5,839 nucleotides of DNA from Enterobacteriaceae bacterium (GTDB lineage Bacteria; Pseudomonadota; Gammaproteobacteria; Enterobacterales; Enterobacteriaceae), in contig JALAGK010000214.1 in NCBI GenBank assembly GCA_022712475.1, positions 1 through 5,839 of the forward strand, written 5' to 3'. Below are positions 1 to 5,839 of this stretch, one piece after another (within the stretch, counting starts at the first letter, position 1; every line of letters starts with the position of its first letter). The position numbers and the translations under genes are program-made. Below the pieces are notes generated by a model. That model did no database searches, was not told the DNA's origin, and saw nothing but the letters and a program-made list of their open reading frames with translations.

Positions 1-138
1 GACGCTAAGACCTGCCACCCCCAGAACCCTCGAATTCACCGCCGGGGGGGTTCCGAGGGTATTTGAGCGGGGCACGGGGCCCGACGCCCGTCCTTCCACG
101 TCAGGTTGAGCGTTGGTTCGTAATTTAATCGCCGGGCA
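1..138. other. Unassigned G/C-rich left edge, possibly garbled 3' end of fetB (ybbM)
   Basis: No frame here reads as a recognisable protein. Plus-strand frame 1 stops at 64-66 and again at 121-123, frame 2 stops at 107-109, and frame 3 stops at once. In E. coli the gene convergent with cnoX is fetB (ybbM), which encodes an iron exporter membrane subunit. Short pieces faintly recall a fetB-like tail: TGCCAC near 14-19, TTCACCGCC at 35-43, and CGTCAGGTTGAGC at 99-111 resembling codons for R-H-Q-L-S followed by a TAA at 121. They are not in one frame. A run of seven G (44-50) and the broken frames fit low-quality sequence at a contig end or a decayed gene end. An imperfect hairpin (26-34 with 51-60, one bulged base) lacks a T tract on either strand. 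The fetB assignment rests mostly on expected synteny. Confidence 0.3.
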
Positions 139-993
139 TCAGTAAAGAAGAGAGTAGAGCTGGCGGCGGTATTTTGACGCCAGCGCGTCGCCGGTACCCA
201 TCGCGGAGAGGATTTCCTGGAAGGTTTTACGTACCTGGCCGTCACCGGCACTCAGGTCTTTGCGTAAATGGCCGAATAGCAGTTCCAGCGCCTCTTCATT
301 ACGGTTAACCTGGTGCAGTTGTAGCGCCAGTTGCACAGCCAGCGTCGCATCCTCCGGGTGCTGCGCGACTTGATCCAGCAGATGCTGGATTTCCGGCGTG
401 TCGGCCGCCTGGCGCAGCAGGTCGATTTGCGCCACCAGCCCCTGGTAACGGGTGTCCTGGTCCTGCAAGGGAATGGTTTTCAGTACGGCTTCGGCGTCGT
501 CCGGGCGGCTCAGGGCAATCTGGGTTTCAGCCAGCAGCAGACCGATTTCGCTGTCCTGGTTTGACAACTGCCAGGCGTCTTTAAGCAGCGGCAGGGCTTC
601 ATCATGCTTGCCTTCCTGCATCAGCTGCATCGCCTGCTGGGCTTTGAGCTCTTCTTCGCGCGGCAGCACTTTATCGAGCAGTGCGCGGATGGCCTCTTCC
701 GGCTGCGGTCCCTGGAAGCCATCCACTGGCTGGCCGTTCTGGAACAGATAAACGGTTGGAATGGCGCGCAGACCAAACTGTGCGGCGACCATTTGTTCGG
801 CGTCGCAATCGACCTTCGCCAGAATAAACTGTCCATGGTACTGATTTGCCAGACCTTCCAGCACCGGCGTGAGCTGCTCGCAGTGCTGACTGCGTGCTGA
901 CCAGAAATAGAACAGGACCGGAACGGTCATGGAACTATCCAGTACCTGGTGCAGGTTCGCTTCGCTAATGTCGATAATGTTCTGTGCGGACAT
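139..993 (-). CDS. cnoX: CnoX (YbbN) chaperedoxin, thioredoxin fold plus TPR
   Basis: Cytoplasmic chaperedoxin of 284 residues, the full family length. In E. coli the protein is a holdase activated by hypochlorous-acid chlorination; it protects clients from aggregation and over-oxidation, forms mixed disulfides with them, and passes them to DnaK/J/GrpE and GroEL/ES. Residues 1 to about 107 form a thioredoxin-like domain in which the usual CxxC is replaced by SQHC (S35 to C38), so it should lack oxidoreductase activity. The second cysteine, C63 in KVDCDAEQ, matches the E. coli cysteine that makes client disulfides. The cis-proline motif AIPTVYLF follows at about 77-84. Residues 110-284 are helical TPR-type repeats ending in the conserved [11 protein letters not shown] tail, near the end reported to contact GroEL. 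The start has a modest AGAGAG ribosome site six bases upstream (1000-1005). It is the last gene of the leftward tesA-ybbO-cnoX unit, 65 bp after ybbO. Very sure of the identity. Confidence 0.97.
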   Translation of the reverse strand: MSAQNIIDISEANLHQVLDSSMTVPVLFYFWSARSQHCEQLTPVLEGLANQYHGQFILAKVDCDAEQMVAAQFGLRAIPTVYLFQNGQPVDGFQGPQPEEAIRALLDKVLPREEELKAQQAMQLMQEGKHDEALPLLKDAWQLSNQDSEIGLLLAETQIALSRPDDAEAVLKTIPLQDQDTRYQGLVAQIDLLRQAADTPEIQHLLDQVAQHPEDATLAVQLALQLHQVNRNEEALELLFGHLRKDLSAGDGQVRKTFQEILSAMGTGDALASKYRRQLYSLLY

Positions 994-1028
994 GAGTCAC
1001 TCTCTGTCTGTTTATGGCATATAGCTGT

Positions 1029-1057
1029 TATATAGGGGCTTACGCCCCTGGCTTCAA
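1029..1057 (-). promoter_or_regulatory. Candidate internal promoter for cnoX
   Basis: Just after the ybbO stop, the minus strand reads TTGAAG (1052-1057), a 17-base spacer, then TATATA (1029-1034), each matching the sigma-70 consensus at four of six positions. TATAAC (1027-1032) at spacing 19 is an alternative -10. The spacer holds the inverted repeat listed separately. It could give cnoX expression independent of tesA and ybbO, but short AT-rich matches are common and nothing else supports it. Confidence 0.3.
1034..1049. repeat. Small hairpin in ybbO-cnoX gap
   Basis: AGGGGC (1034-1039) and GCCCCT (1044-1049) form a perfect 6-bp inverted repeat around a 4-base loop. On the transcribed minus strand it is followed by ATATAACAG rather than a T tract, so it is a poor intrinsic terminator. 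It may attenuate or be an RNA processing site between ybbO and cnoX, or it may be chance. Confidence 0.4.
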
Positions 1058-1058
1058 C

Positions 1059-1829
1059 TCAGCCCTGCAATATTTTATCCATCAGGCGTGCAGGTAGCAG
1101 GCGTTTGAGCACCCCAATGGCATGGCTGACCAGCGTCACCGGGTAGCGCAGGCGTGGTGCAGGGCTTTCAAAGGCATGACGCACTTTGGCAACTACTGCC
1201 TCCGGGCCAAGCGTAAAGCGCGCGGCGATACCCGGGTTTTCAATGGGTTTATCGCGACGCGTCTGGTTAACGTTTTCAGTAAACTGCGTACGAATCGGGC
1301 CTGGTTCAATCAGGCTTACGTGAATGCCGCTGTGGCGAAGTTCCATACGTAGCGCGTCAGACCAGGCTTCCAGCGCATATTTGCTTGCGGCATAGGCACC
1401 GCGCCCGGGTGTGGAAATCAGTCCCATGACGGAGCTGGTCATCACAATGCGCCCTTCACGGTGTGCCGTCATGGCAGGCAGCAACAGCATGGTGAGCTGA
1501 TGTGTGCCAAAGAAGTTGGCGGAAAACTGCTGTTCCATCTGTTCACGGCTGATGCTGGTAAGCGGCCCGTAAACCCCGTAACCCGCATTGTTGAAAAGCC
1601 CGTACAGGCGGTTGTCGGTAAGCGCGATGACGCGAGCGGCGGCGCGCTCCACACTTTGTGGGCAGTCAAGGTCAAGCTCGATGCCGATAAAACCGAGCGC
1701 ATCCATTCGTGCGACGTCTTCAGCCTTACGGCAGGCTGCCAGTACTCGCCAGCCATTCCCGCGCAGCGCATGTGCGCTGGCAAGACCAATGCCGCTGGAG
1801 CAGCCGGTAATTAAGATGCTTTTTTGCAT
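1059..1829 (-). CDS. ybbO: YbbO short-chain dehydrogenase/reductase (NADP-dependent aldehyde reductase)
   Basis: Classical SDR of 256 residues. E. coli YbbO reduces medium- and long-chain aldehydes with NADPH; the natural substrate is less certain. The Rossmann cofactor motif TGCSSGIG is at 8-15, with R34 after the second strand favouring NADPH. NNAG is at 80-83, N105 is the structural asparagine, and the catalytic S133, Y146 and K150 lie in TSSVMG and YAASK. PGPIRT (about 197-202) follows in the usual place. The C-terminal part RLLPARLMDKILQG is basic and amphipathic, possibly touching membrane. The E. coli protein is annotated with about 13 extra N-terminal residues, but here the upstream frame runs back to a TAG without any ATG, GTG or TTG, so this ATG is the only reasonable start. 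The ribosome site is weak and tesA ends 28 bp upstream, so translation may be coupled to tesA. Confidence 0.94.
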   Translation of the reverse strand: MQKSILITGCSSGIGLASAHALRGNGWRVLAACRKAEDVARMDALGFIGIELDLDCPQSVERAAARVIALTDNRLYGLFNNAGYGVYGPLTSISREQMEQQFSANFFGTHQLTMLLLPAMTAHREGRIVMTSSVMGLISTPGRGAYAASKYALEAWSDALRMELRHSGIHVSLIEPGPIRTQFTENVNQTRRDKPIENPGIAARFTLGPEAVVAKVRHAFESPAPRLRYPVTLVSHAIGVLKRLLPARLMDKILQG

Positions 1830-1857
1830 AACTTTACGCCAGTTGTTGCCTGCTTTA

Positions 1858-2484
1858 TCAGGAGTCGTGTTTAACTAGTGGGGCCAGTTTTTCGGCCATC
1901 CAGTCGGCAATAAACGGCTGGGCCGCCTGACTGGGATGAATGCCATCCTCCTGCATCCATTCGGATTTGAGATAAACCTCTTCCATAAAGAAAGGCAGCA
2001 GTGGGATTGTGTATTGTTCAGAGAGCTGTGGATAGATAGCGCTGAACGCTGCGTTGTAACGCCGCCCGTAATTGGCTGGCAGTTTAATCTGCATCAGCAT
2101 CGGCTGTGCATTGGCCGCCTTCACGGCATCAATGGTTTTACGCAGCGTCGCTTCAATATCGGCAGGGGCAAATCCACGCAACCCATCATTGCCGCCAAGC
2201 TCAATCAGTACCCAGCGTGGTTTGTGCTGCTTAAGCAGCACCGGCAGGCGGGCAAGGGCCTGGTCAGCGGTATCGCCGCTGATGCTCGCATTCACCACGT
2301 TGGTGTCCGGCTGCCACTTATTATTCAGCAGGGCGGGCCAGGCGGCGCTTGCAGACATACGGTAACCCGCGCTAAGACTGTCACCAAGAATTAACAACGT
2401 GTCCGCTGCCGCGGCGCGAAAGGTTAACAACGCCAGCAACAGGAAGGGCAAATGCCAGCGGAAAACATTGTTGAAGTTCATCAT
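1858..2484 (-). CDS. tesA: TesA, periplasmic acyl-CoA thioesterase I / lysophospholipase L1 / protease I
   Basis: SGNH hydrolase of 208 residues that cleaves fatty acyl thioesters, lysophospholipids and some ester substrates in the periplasm. Residues 1-26 are a Sec signal peptide: basic R9, hydrophobic LPFLLLALLTF, and an AAA box, with the mature protein expected to start ADTLLILGDS. Block I GDSLS gives nucleophile S36 (mature S10). Oxyanion residues are G70 in ISGDT and N99 in GGNDG. Block V DGIHP gives D180 and H183 (mature D154 and H157). The triad is intact. An upstream ATG at 2514 in the same frame would add ten residues ([10 protein letters not shown]) ahead of the signal peptide; I reject it because the family starts MMNFNN and the added part does not look like a signal. 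The first 11 codons overlap the start of divergent ybbA. It heads the leftward unit with ybbO 28 bp downstream. The adjacent YbbAP transporter is the reported partner. Confidence 0.97.
   Translation of the reverse strand: MMNFNNVFRWHLPFLLLALLTFRAAAADTLLILGDSLSAGYRMSASAAWPALLNNKWQPDTNVVNASISGDTADQALARLPVLLKQHKPRWVLIELGGNDGLRGFAPADIEATLRKTIDAVKAANAQPMLMQIKLPANYGRRYNAAFSAIYPQLSEQYTIPLLPFFMEEVYLKSEWMQEDGIHPSQAAQPFIADWMAEKLAPLVKHDS
2441..2448 (+). promoter_or_regulatory. Ribosome binding site of ybbA
   Basis: AGGAAGGG lies with its AGGA core seven bases before ATG 2452. It is the best Shine-Dalgarno near this gene and fixes the ybbA start inside the tesA coding region. Confidence 0.8.
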
Positions 2485-3135
2485 CTTAAGAAATCCGTCG
2501 GTGAGGGGGAGCACGAACTGTCCATCCTTACCGGAGTTGAGCTACTTGTCAAACCGGCACAGACCATTGCCCTGATTGGCGAGTCCGGCTCGGGGAAATC
2601 GACGTTGCTTTCCATTCTCGCAGGGCTGGATGACGGTACCAGTGGGGAAGTGAAGCTGCTGGGTCAGCCGCTGCACGACATGGACGAAGAGGCGCGTGCG
2701 GCGCTGCGGGCAAAAAATATCGGTTTTGTATTTCAGTCCTTTATGTTGGTTCCCACGCTTAATGCGCTGGAAAACGTACAGCTTCCGGCTTTGCTGCGCG
2801 GTGAGCGCGACGGTGAAAGCCGGGAACAGGCGCGAACGCTGCTCGAGCAGCTTGGGCTCGGCCAGCGTCTGAACCATCTTCCAGCCCAGCTTTCCGGCGG
2901 TGAGCAACAGCGCGTGGCGCTGGCGCGAGCCTTTAACGGCCGTCCGGCGATACTGTTTGCCGACGAACCAACCGGCAACCTCGACAGGCAGACCGGCGAC
3001 CGCATTGCGGATCTGCTTTTCTCGCTTAACCGCGATCACGCACCCACACTTATTCTGGTCACCCATGACGAACTGCTGGCGGCGCGATGCGACCGTCGGC
3101 TGCGTCTGGTTGGCGGTAAGCTACAGGAGGAGTGA
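2452..3135 (+). CDS. ybbA: YbbA, ABC transporter ATPase of the YbbAP complex
   Basis: Cytoplasmic ATPase subunit, 227 residues, of the LolD/MacB type of ABC proteins; powers YbbP at the inner membrane. All motifs are intact: Walker A GESGSGKS with K49 (43-50), Q-loop Q95 in FVFQS, signature LSGGEQQ (147-153), Walker B ILFADE with catalytic E172, D-loop NLD (176-178) and H-switch H205 in VTHD. The start [11 protein letters not shown] matches E. coli and has a strong AGGAAGGG ribosome site. The first 33 bases overlap the 5' end of tesA on the other strand. The stop TGA overlaps the ATG of ybbP (TGATG), so the pair is translationally coupled. In this superfamily the ATPase usually drives mechanical movement of periplasmic domains rather than pumping through a channel. 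The transported molecule is not shown by the sequence; hydrophobic acylated compounds delivered to TesA are the reported proposal. Confidence 0.97.
   Translation: MPAENIVEVHHLKKSVGEGEHELSILTGVELLVKPAQTIALIGESGSGKSTLLSILAGLDDGTSGEVKLLGQPLHDMDEEARAALRAKNIGFVFQSFMLVPTLNALENVQLPALLRGERDGESREQARTLLEQLGLGQRLNHLPAQLSGGEQQRVALARAFNGRPAILFADEPTGNLDRQTGDRIADLLFSLNRDHAPTLILVTHDELLAARCDRRLRLVGGKLQEE
2524..2552 (-). promoter_or_regulatory. Candidate tesA promoter inside ybbA
   Basis: On the minus strand a perfect -35 TTGACA (2547-2552) is followed after 16 bases by TAAGGA (2525-2530), or after 17 by AAGGAT (2524-2529). The -10 is poor. Initiation would fall roughly 30 bases before the tesA ATG at 2484, a sensible leader length. 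Because the two genes overlap, a tesA promoter must lie inside ybbA coding sequence, which makes this site more credible than its -10 alone would. Confidence 0.4.
3125..3130 (+). promoter_or_regulatory. Ribosome binding site of ybbP
   Basis: AGGAGG, a full Shine-Dalgarno, sits at the end of ybbA, four bases before ATG 3135 but only one base before GTG 3132. The spacing decides for the ATG, which gives MIARWFW as in E. coli. Confidence 0.75.
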
Positions 3136-5549
3136 TGATTGCTCGCTGGTTCTGGCGCGAATGGCGCTCTCCTTCACTCTTAATTGTCTGGCTGGCGCTG
3201 AGCCTGGCGGTGGCCTGCGTGCTGGCGCTGGGCAATATCAGCGACCGTATGGAGCGGGGTTTAAGTCAACAGACGCGTGAGTTCATGGCCGGTGACCGCA
3301 CGCTTCGCGCATCGCGTGAGGTGCCACAAGCCTGGCTTGAGAAAGCGCAACAGGACGGGCTGAAAGTAGGCCGCCAGCTGACATTTTCTACCATGACGTT
3401 TGCCGGTGACAGACCGCAGCTTGCGAGCGTGAAGGCAGTTGATAATGTTTATCCTATGTACGGCGAGTTACAAACACGCCCGGCAGGGTTGAAGCCGCAG
3501 CCGGGGACGGTGCTGGTGGAGCCGCGTTTGCTGGCGTTGCTTGAGCTAAAACCAGGTGACAGTATCGACGTGGGTGATACCACGTTGCGCGTCGCAGGCG
3601 AAGTCATTCAGGAGCCGGACAGCGGCTTCAACCCGTTTCGTATGGCACCGCGCCTGATGATGAATATGGCGGACGTGGAAAAAACCGGCGCAGTACAGCC
3701 CGGCAGCCGTCTGACGTGGCGCTATAAATTTGGTGGTAGCGACAGGCAGCTTGCGAGCTATGAGGCCTGGCTGCTGCCTAATCTTAAGGCTGAACATAAA
3801 TGGACCGGACTTGAGCAGGATGACGGCGCGCTCGGTACCTCTCTGGAGCGCTCGCAGCAGTTTTTGCTGCTAAGCGCATTGCTCACCCTTCTGCTTTCTG
3901 TTGCCGCAGTGGCAGTAGCGATGAGTCATTACTGCCGCAGTCGCTACGACCTGGTGGCGCTACTGAAAACCCTCGGTGCCGGACGGCAGTCGCTACGTAA
4001 GCTTATTATTGGCCAGTGGCTGATGGTACTGCTGCTGTCAGCTATCACGGGGGGGCTGGTCGGGCTGGGTTTTGAAGCGGCGTTGATACAACTGCTCAAG
4101 CCCGTTTTGCCCACGACGCTGCCTGTCGCCAGTCTGTGGCCGTGGTTGTGGTCCATTGGCGGAATGGTGACGATTTCACTGCTGGTGGGGCTGCGTCCGT
4201 GGCGTTTACTGATGGCAACGCAACCGGTGCGTGTACTGCGCCGCGACGCCGTCGCCAACGTCTGGCCGCTGAAAATCTGGCTGCCGCTGGTGAGTTGCGT
4301 GGTGGTGGCGCTACTGGCGCTGTTAATGGGCGGTAGCACGTTGCTGTGGGCAGTACTGGCCGGTGCGCTGGTGCTGGCCGCGCTGTGTGGTGCCGTGGGA
4401 TGGTTGCTGCTGCGTGTGCTTAAGCGCGTGAGCGTAAGCTGGCTGCCGTTGCGGCTGGCCGTGAACCGCCTTCTGCGCCAGCCCTGGGCAACACTCAGTC
4501 AACTGGCGGCGTTTTCACTCTCCTTTATGCTGCTGGCGCTGTTGCTGATGCTGCGAGGCGATCTGCTGGACAGATGGCGTCAGCAGTTACCGCCAGAAAG
4601 CCCGAATTACTTCCTGGTAAATATCTCTCCCAACCAGGTGCAGCCGCTAAAAGAGTTTCTAGCGGAACACCAGGTCATTCCTGAGGCGTGGTATCCGGTG
4701 GTGCGGGCGCGTCTGACGCAGATTAATGGTCAGTCAACTGAGGGTAACCGCGATGAAGCGCTCAACCGCGAACTGAACCTGACCTGGCAGAGTCAGAAGC
4801 CGAGCCATAATCCGATTGTGGCGGGCAGCTGGCCGCCGCAAGAAGGTGAGGTGTCCATTGAAGAGGGACTGGCAAATCGACTGAACATTGGTTTGGGTGA
4901 AACCATCAGCTTTACTGGCGACACGCAAACCTTTAGCGCGAAGGTCACCAGCGTGCGTAAAGTGGACTGGGAAAGCCTGCGACCCAATTTTTATTTCATC
5001 TTTCCGCCTGGCGCGCTCGATGGGCAGCCCCAGAGTTGGCTTACCAGCCTGCGTTGGGATGGCAACAGCGCGTTGCTGACGCAGCTTAACCGGGAGTTCC
5101 CGACCATTAGCCTGTTGGATATAGGTGCCATTTTGCAACAGGTGGGGCAGGTACTGGAACAGGTAAGCCGGGCGCTGGAGGTGATGGTGGTGCTGGTGAC
5201 GGCCTGTGGCCTGTTGCTGCTGTTCGCGCAGGTCCAGGTTGGGATGCGTCAGCGCCATCAGGAGTTGGTGGTATGCCGCACGCTGGGCGCCGGTAAAAAC
5301 CTGCTGCGCCAGACGTTATGGTGTGAGTTTGCGGCACTGGGCGTGGTGGCGGGACTGGTGGCGGCTATTGGTGCAGAAACCGCGCTGGCGCTACTGCAAA
5401 CGAAGGTTTTTGACTTCCCGTGGCAGCCGGACTGGCACCTGTGGTTGGTGCTGCCGTTATGTGGCGGTATGCTGCTATTGCTCTGCGGCGGCTGGCTGGG
5501 GACGCGCCTTCTCAAAGGCCGGGCGTTGTTCCGCCATTTTCAGGAGTAA
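3135..5549 (+). CDS. ybbP: YbbP, MacB/FtsX-family ABC permease
   Basis: Inner-membrane permease of 804 residues, the full E. coli length, partner of YbbA. I count ten likely membrane segments: about 15-33, 243-263, 293-313, 337-354, 381-398, 402-427, 452-473, 683-703, 730-750 and 766-788. Two large hydrophilic stretches, about 34-242 and 475-682, should be periplasmic. The protein is an internal duplication: the cytoplasmic turn after segment 2 carries LLKTLGAG (277-284) and that after segment 8 carries VCRTLGAG (713-720), each followed by an FtsX-type helix pair. Positive loops such as RPWRLLMATQPVRVLRR lie on the cytoplasmic side. The frame opens with GTG ATG at 3132; ATG 3135 is chosen for ribosome-site spacing and family start. 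The stop of ybbA overlaps this ATG. With one polypeptide holding both FtsX halves, a YbbA dimer should bind a single YbbP. Reported to work with periplasmic TesA on hydrophobic molecules; the substrate is not deducible here. Confidence 0.96.
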   Translation: MIARWFWREWRSPSLLIVWLALSLAVACVLALGNISDRMERGLSQQTREFMAGDRTLRASREVPQAWLEKAQQDGLKVGRQLTFSTMTFAGDRPQLASVKAVDNVYPMYGELQTRPAGLKPQPGTVLVEPRLLALLELKPGDSIDVGDTTLRVAGEVIQEPDSGFNPFRMAPRLMMNMADVEKTGAVQPGSRLTWRYKFGGSDRQLASYEAWLLPNLKAEHKWTGLEQDDGALGTSLERSQQFLLLSALLTLLLSVAAVAVAMSHYCRSRYDLVALLKTLGAGRQSLRKLIIGQWLMVLLLSAITGGLVGLGFEAALIQLLKPVLPTTLPVASLWPWLWSIGGMVTISLLVGLRPWRLLMATQPVRVLRRDAVANVWPLKIWLPLVSCVVVALLALLMGGSTLLWAVLAGALVLAALCGAVGWLLLRVLKRVSVSWLPLRLAVNRLLRQPWATLSQLAAFSLSFMLLALLLMLRGDLLDRWRQQLPPESPNYFLVNISPNQVQPLKEFLAEHQVIPEAWYPVVRARLTQINGQSTEGNRDEALNRELNLTWQSQKPSHNPIVAGSWPPQEGEVSIEEGLANRLNIGLGETISFTGDTQTFSAKVTSVRKVDWESLRPNFYFIFPPGALDGQPQSWLTSLRWDGNSALLTQLNREFPTISLLDIGAILQQVGQVLEQVSRALEVMVVLVTACGLLLLFAQVQVGMRQRHQELVVCRTLGAGKNLLRQTLWCEFAALGVVAGLVAAIGAETALALLQTKVFDFPWQPDWHLWLVLPLCGGMLLLLCGGWLGTRLLKGRALFRHFQE

Positions 5550-5566
5550 CAAACCCCTTTTGTCAT

Positions 5567-5600
5567 CGACATGCGCTGTAATACTTCGCAGCGCATGTCG
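5567..5600 (+). terminator. 12-bp perfect hairpin after ybbP, probable terminator
   Basis: CGACATGCGCTG (5567-5578) and CAGCGCATGTCG (5589-5600) are exact reverse complements around a 10-base loop. It begins 18 bases after the ybbP stop, the usual place for a terminator of ybbAP. The downstream tail CATTTCTGTAATATTT is only moderately T-rich, so termination may be weak, or the element may instead protect the 3' end or bind protein. Confidence 0.5.
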
Positions 5601-5663
5601 CATTTCTGTAATATTTACTCATACTTTCCTTGCCCATTAAAAGCACAAATCGTTAACCGTTCA

Positions 5664-5720
5664 TCACGTTTTGACATGAAGAAACGTTAGGATGCGTGTG
5701 CTTATGTCAAGCAATTGTCA
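5664..5720 (+). promoter_or_regulatory. Likely promoter/operator region of the exported-protein gene
   Basis: This AT-rich stretch before the last gene holds a perfect -35-like TTGACA (5671-5676) but no convincing -10 at 16-18 bases. TTGACAT (5671-5677) is inverted as ATGTCAA (5704-5710), and TGTCA recurs at 5705-5709 and 5716-5720, exactly 11 bp apart. ACGTTT (5666-5671) and AAACGT (5682-5687) form a dyad across the -35. Direct repeats one helical turn apart are typical of OmpR-family response regulators. The promoter is inferred and the regulator unknown. Confidence 0.4.
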
Positions 5721-5723
5721 GGT

Positions 5724-5728
5724 AAGGA
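5724..5728 (+). promoter_or_regulatory. Ribosome binding site of the exported-protein gene
   Basis: AAGGA lies six bases before ATG 5735, a well-placed site that supports this start. Confidence 0.7.
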
Positions 5729-5734
5729 TTACAC

Positions 5735-5839
5735 ATGAAAACAAATATAAAAGCGCTGACGAAGTTTGTAGGCGCAGCAGTGGTATTAGGAACGGCGTCT
5801 TTTGCAGCTCAGGCGGAAATTACCGTACTGAAACAGGAC
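5735..5839 (+). CDS. N-terminus of a Sec-exported protein, possibly an outer-membrane porin (partial)
   Basis: Only the first 35 codons are present; the frame is open to the last base of the window. It begins with a clear Sec signal peptide: basic MKTNIKALTK, hydrophobic FVGAAVVLGTASF, and the cleavage box AAQA, with cleavage expected after A27. The mature part visible is EITVLKQD. There is no lipobox cysteine, so the protein is periplasmic or outer-membrane rather than a lipoprotein. The mature start and signal style recall enterobacterial porin-type proteins; this is from memory, and a periplasmic binding protein is the main alternative. It has its own ribosome site and a 185-bp upstream gap, so it is probably a separate transcription unit from ybbAP. 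In E. coli K-12 this position is occupied by rhsD, so the neighbourhood differs. The presence of a gene is well supported; the function is not. Confidence 0.7.
   Translation, partial: MKTNIKALTKFVGAAVVLGTASFAAQAEITVLKQD

Noticed and set aside
26..60. Hairpin in the left edge as a terminator for cnoX or fetB
   Set aside because: The stem has a bulge and a large loop, no T tract follows on either strand, and the sequence there is of doubtful quality.
1936..2394. 152-codon plus-strand open frame opposite tesA
   Set aside because: It is antisense to an unmistakable conserved gene, lacks a recognisable domain, and open antisense frames are expected in GC-rich enterobacterial coding DNA.
2485..2514. 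Ten-residue upstream extension of TesA
   Set aside because: It would place a non-signal-like segment before a normal signal peptide, and the family starts at the MM pair.
2542..3066. 174-codon minus-strand open frame opposite ybbA
   Set aside because: It is fully antisense to an ATPase with every motif intact; its protein is basic and featureless.
4734..5258. 174-codon minus-strand open frame opposite the second periplasmic domain of ybbP
   Set aside because: It is an antisense shadow rich in Gln, His and Arg with no domain and no ribosome site I would trust.
1..5839. CRISPR array, insertion sequence, tRNA or rRNA gene
   Set aside because: No regularly spaced repeats, transposase-like frame, terminal inverted repeats or tRNA-like cloverleaf were seen; nearly all the window is conserved protein-coding DNA.

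Overview
The window is chromosomal DNA of a gammaproteobacterium of the Enterobacteriaceae. The gene order cnoX(ybbN)-ybbO-tesA / ybbA-ybbP matches the ybb locus of Escherichia coli as I recall it, and every one of these proteins is close to full-length collinear with its E. coli counterpart. The many substitutions, and a different gene downstream of ybbP, suggest an Enterobacter-, Lelliottia- or Citrobacter-like relative rather than E. coli itself. No search was run, so the genus is a guess.

Layout: bases 1-138 are an unusual G/C-rich stretch with no convincing reading frame. It lies where the convergent 3' end of fetB (ybbM) would be expected, and may be a degraded or poorly sequenced end of that gene. 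Minus-strand genes run leftward as an apparent operon: tesA (periplasmic thioesterase/lysophospholipase), then ybbO (NADP-dependent short-chain dehydrogenase/aldehyde reductase), then cnoX (chaperedoxin working with GroEL). Plus-strand genes run rightward: ybbA (ABC ATPase) and ybbP (804-residue MacB/FtsX-type permease), which overlap at TGATG and are surely co-translated. The two units are divergent and their 5' coding ends overlap by exactly 33 bp, with codons aligned antiparallel. After ybbP comes a 12-bp perfect hairpin, then a regulatory-looking region with repeated TGTCA/TGACA half-sites, then the first 35 codons of a Sec-exported protein that runs off the window, perhaps an outer-membrane porin.

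How the genes fit together: YbbA and YbbP form an inner-membrane ABC complex whose two large periplasmic domains resemble MacB-family mechanotransmission parts. TesA is exported to the periplasm and hydrolyses acyl thioesters and lysophospholipids. The tight divergent arrangement supports the reported idea that YbbAP pulls hydrophobic acylated molecules from the inner membrane and hands them to TesA. YbbO (aldehyde reduction) and CnoX (protection of proteins under hypochlorous-acid stress) add a detoxification and proteostasis theme. None of the established genes shows a frameshift or loss of a key residue. The least explained parts are the two window edges and the dual-coded tesA/ybbA start region.
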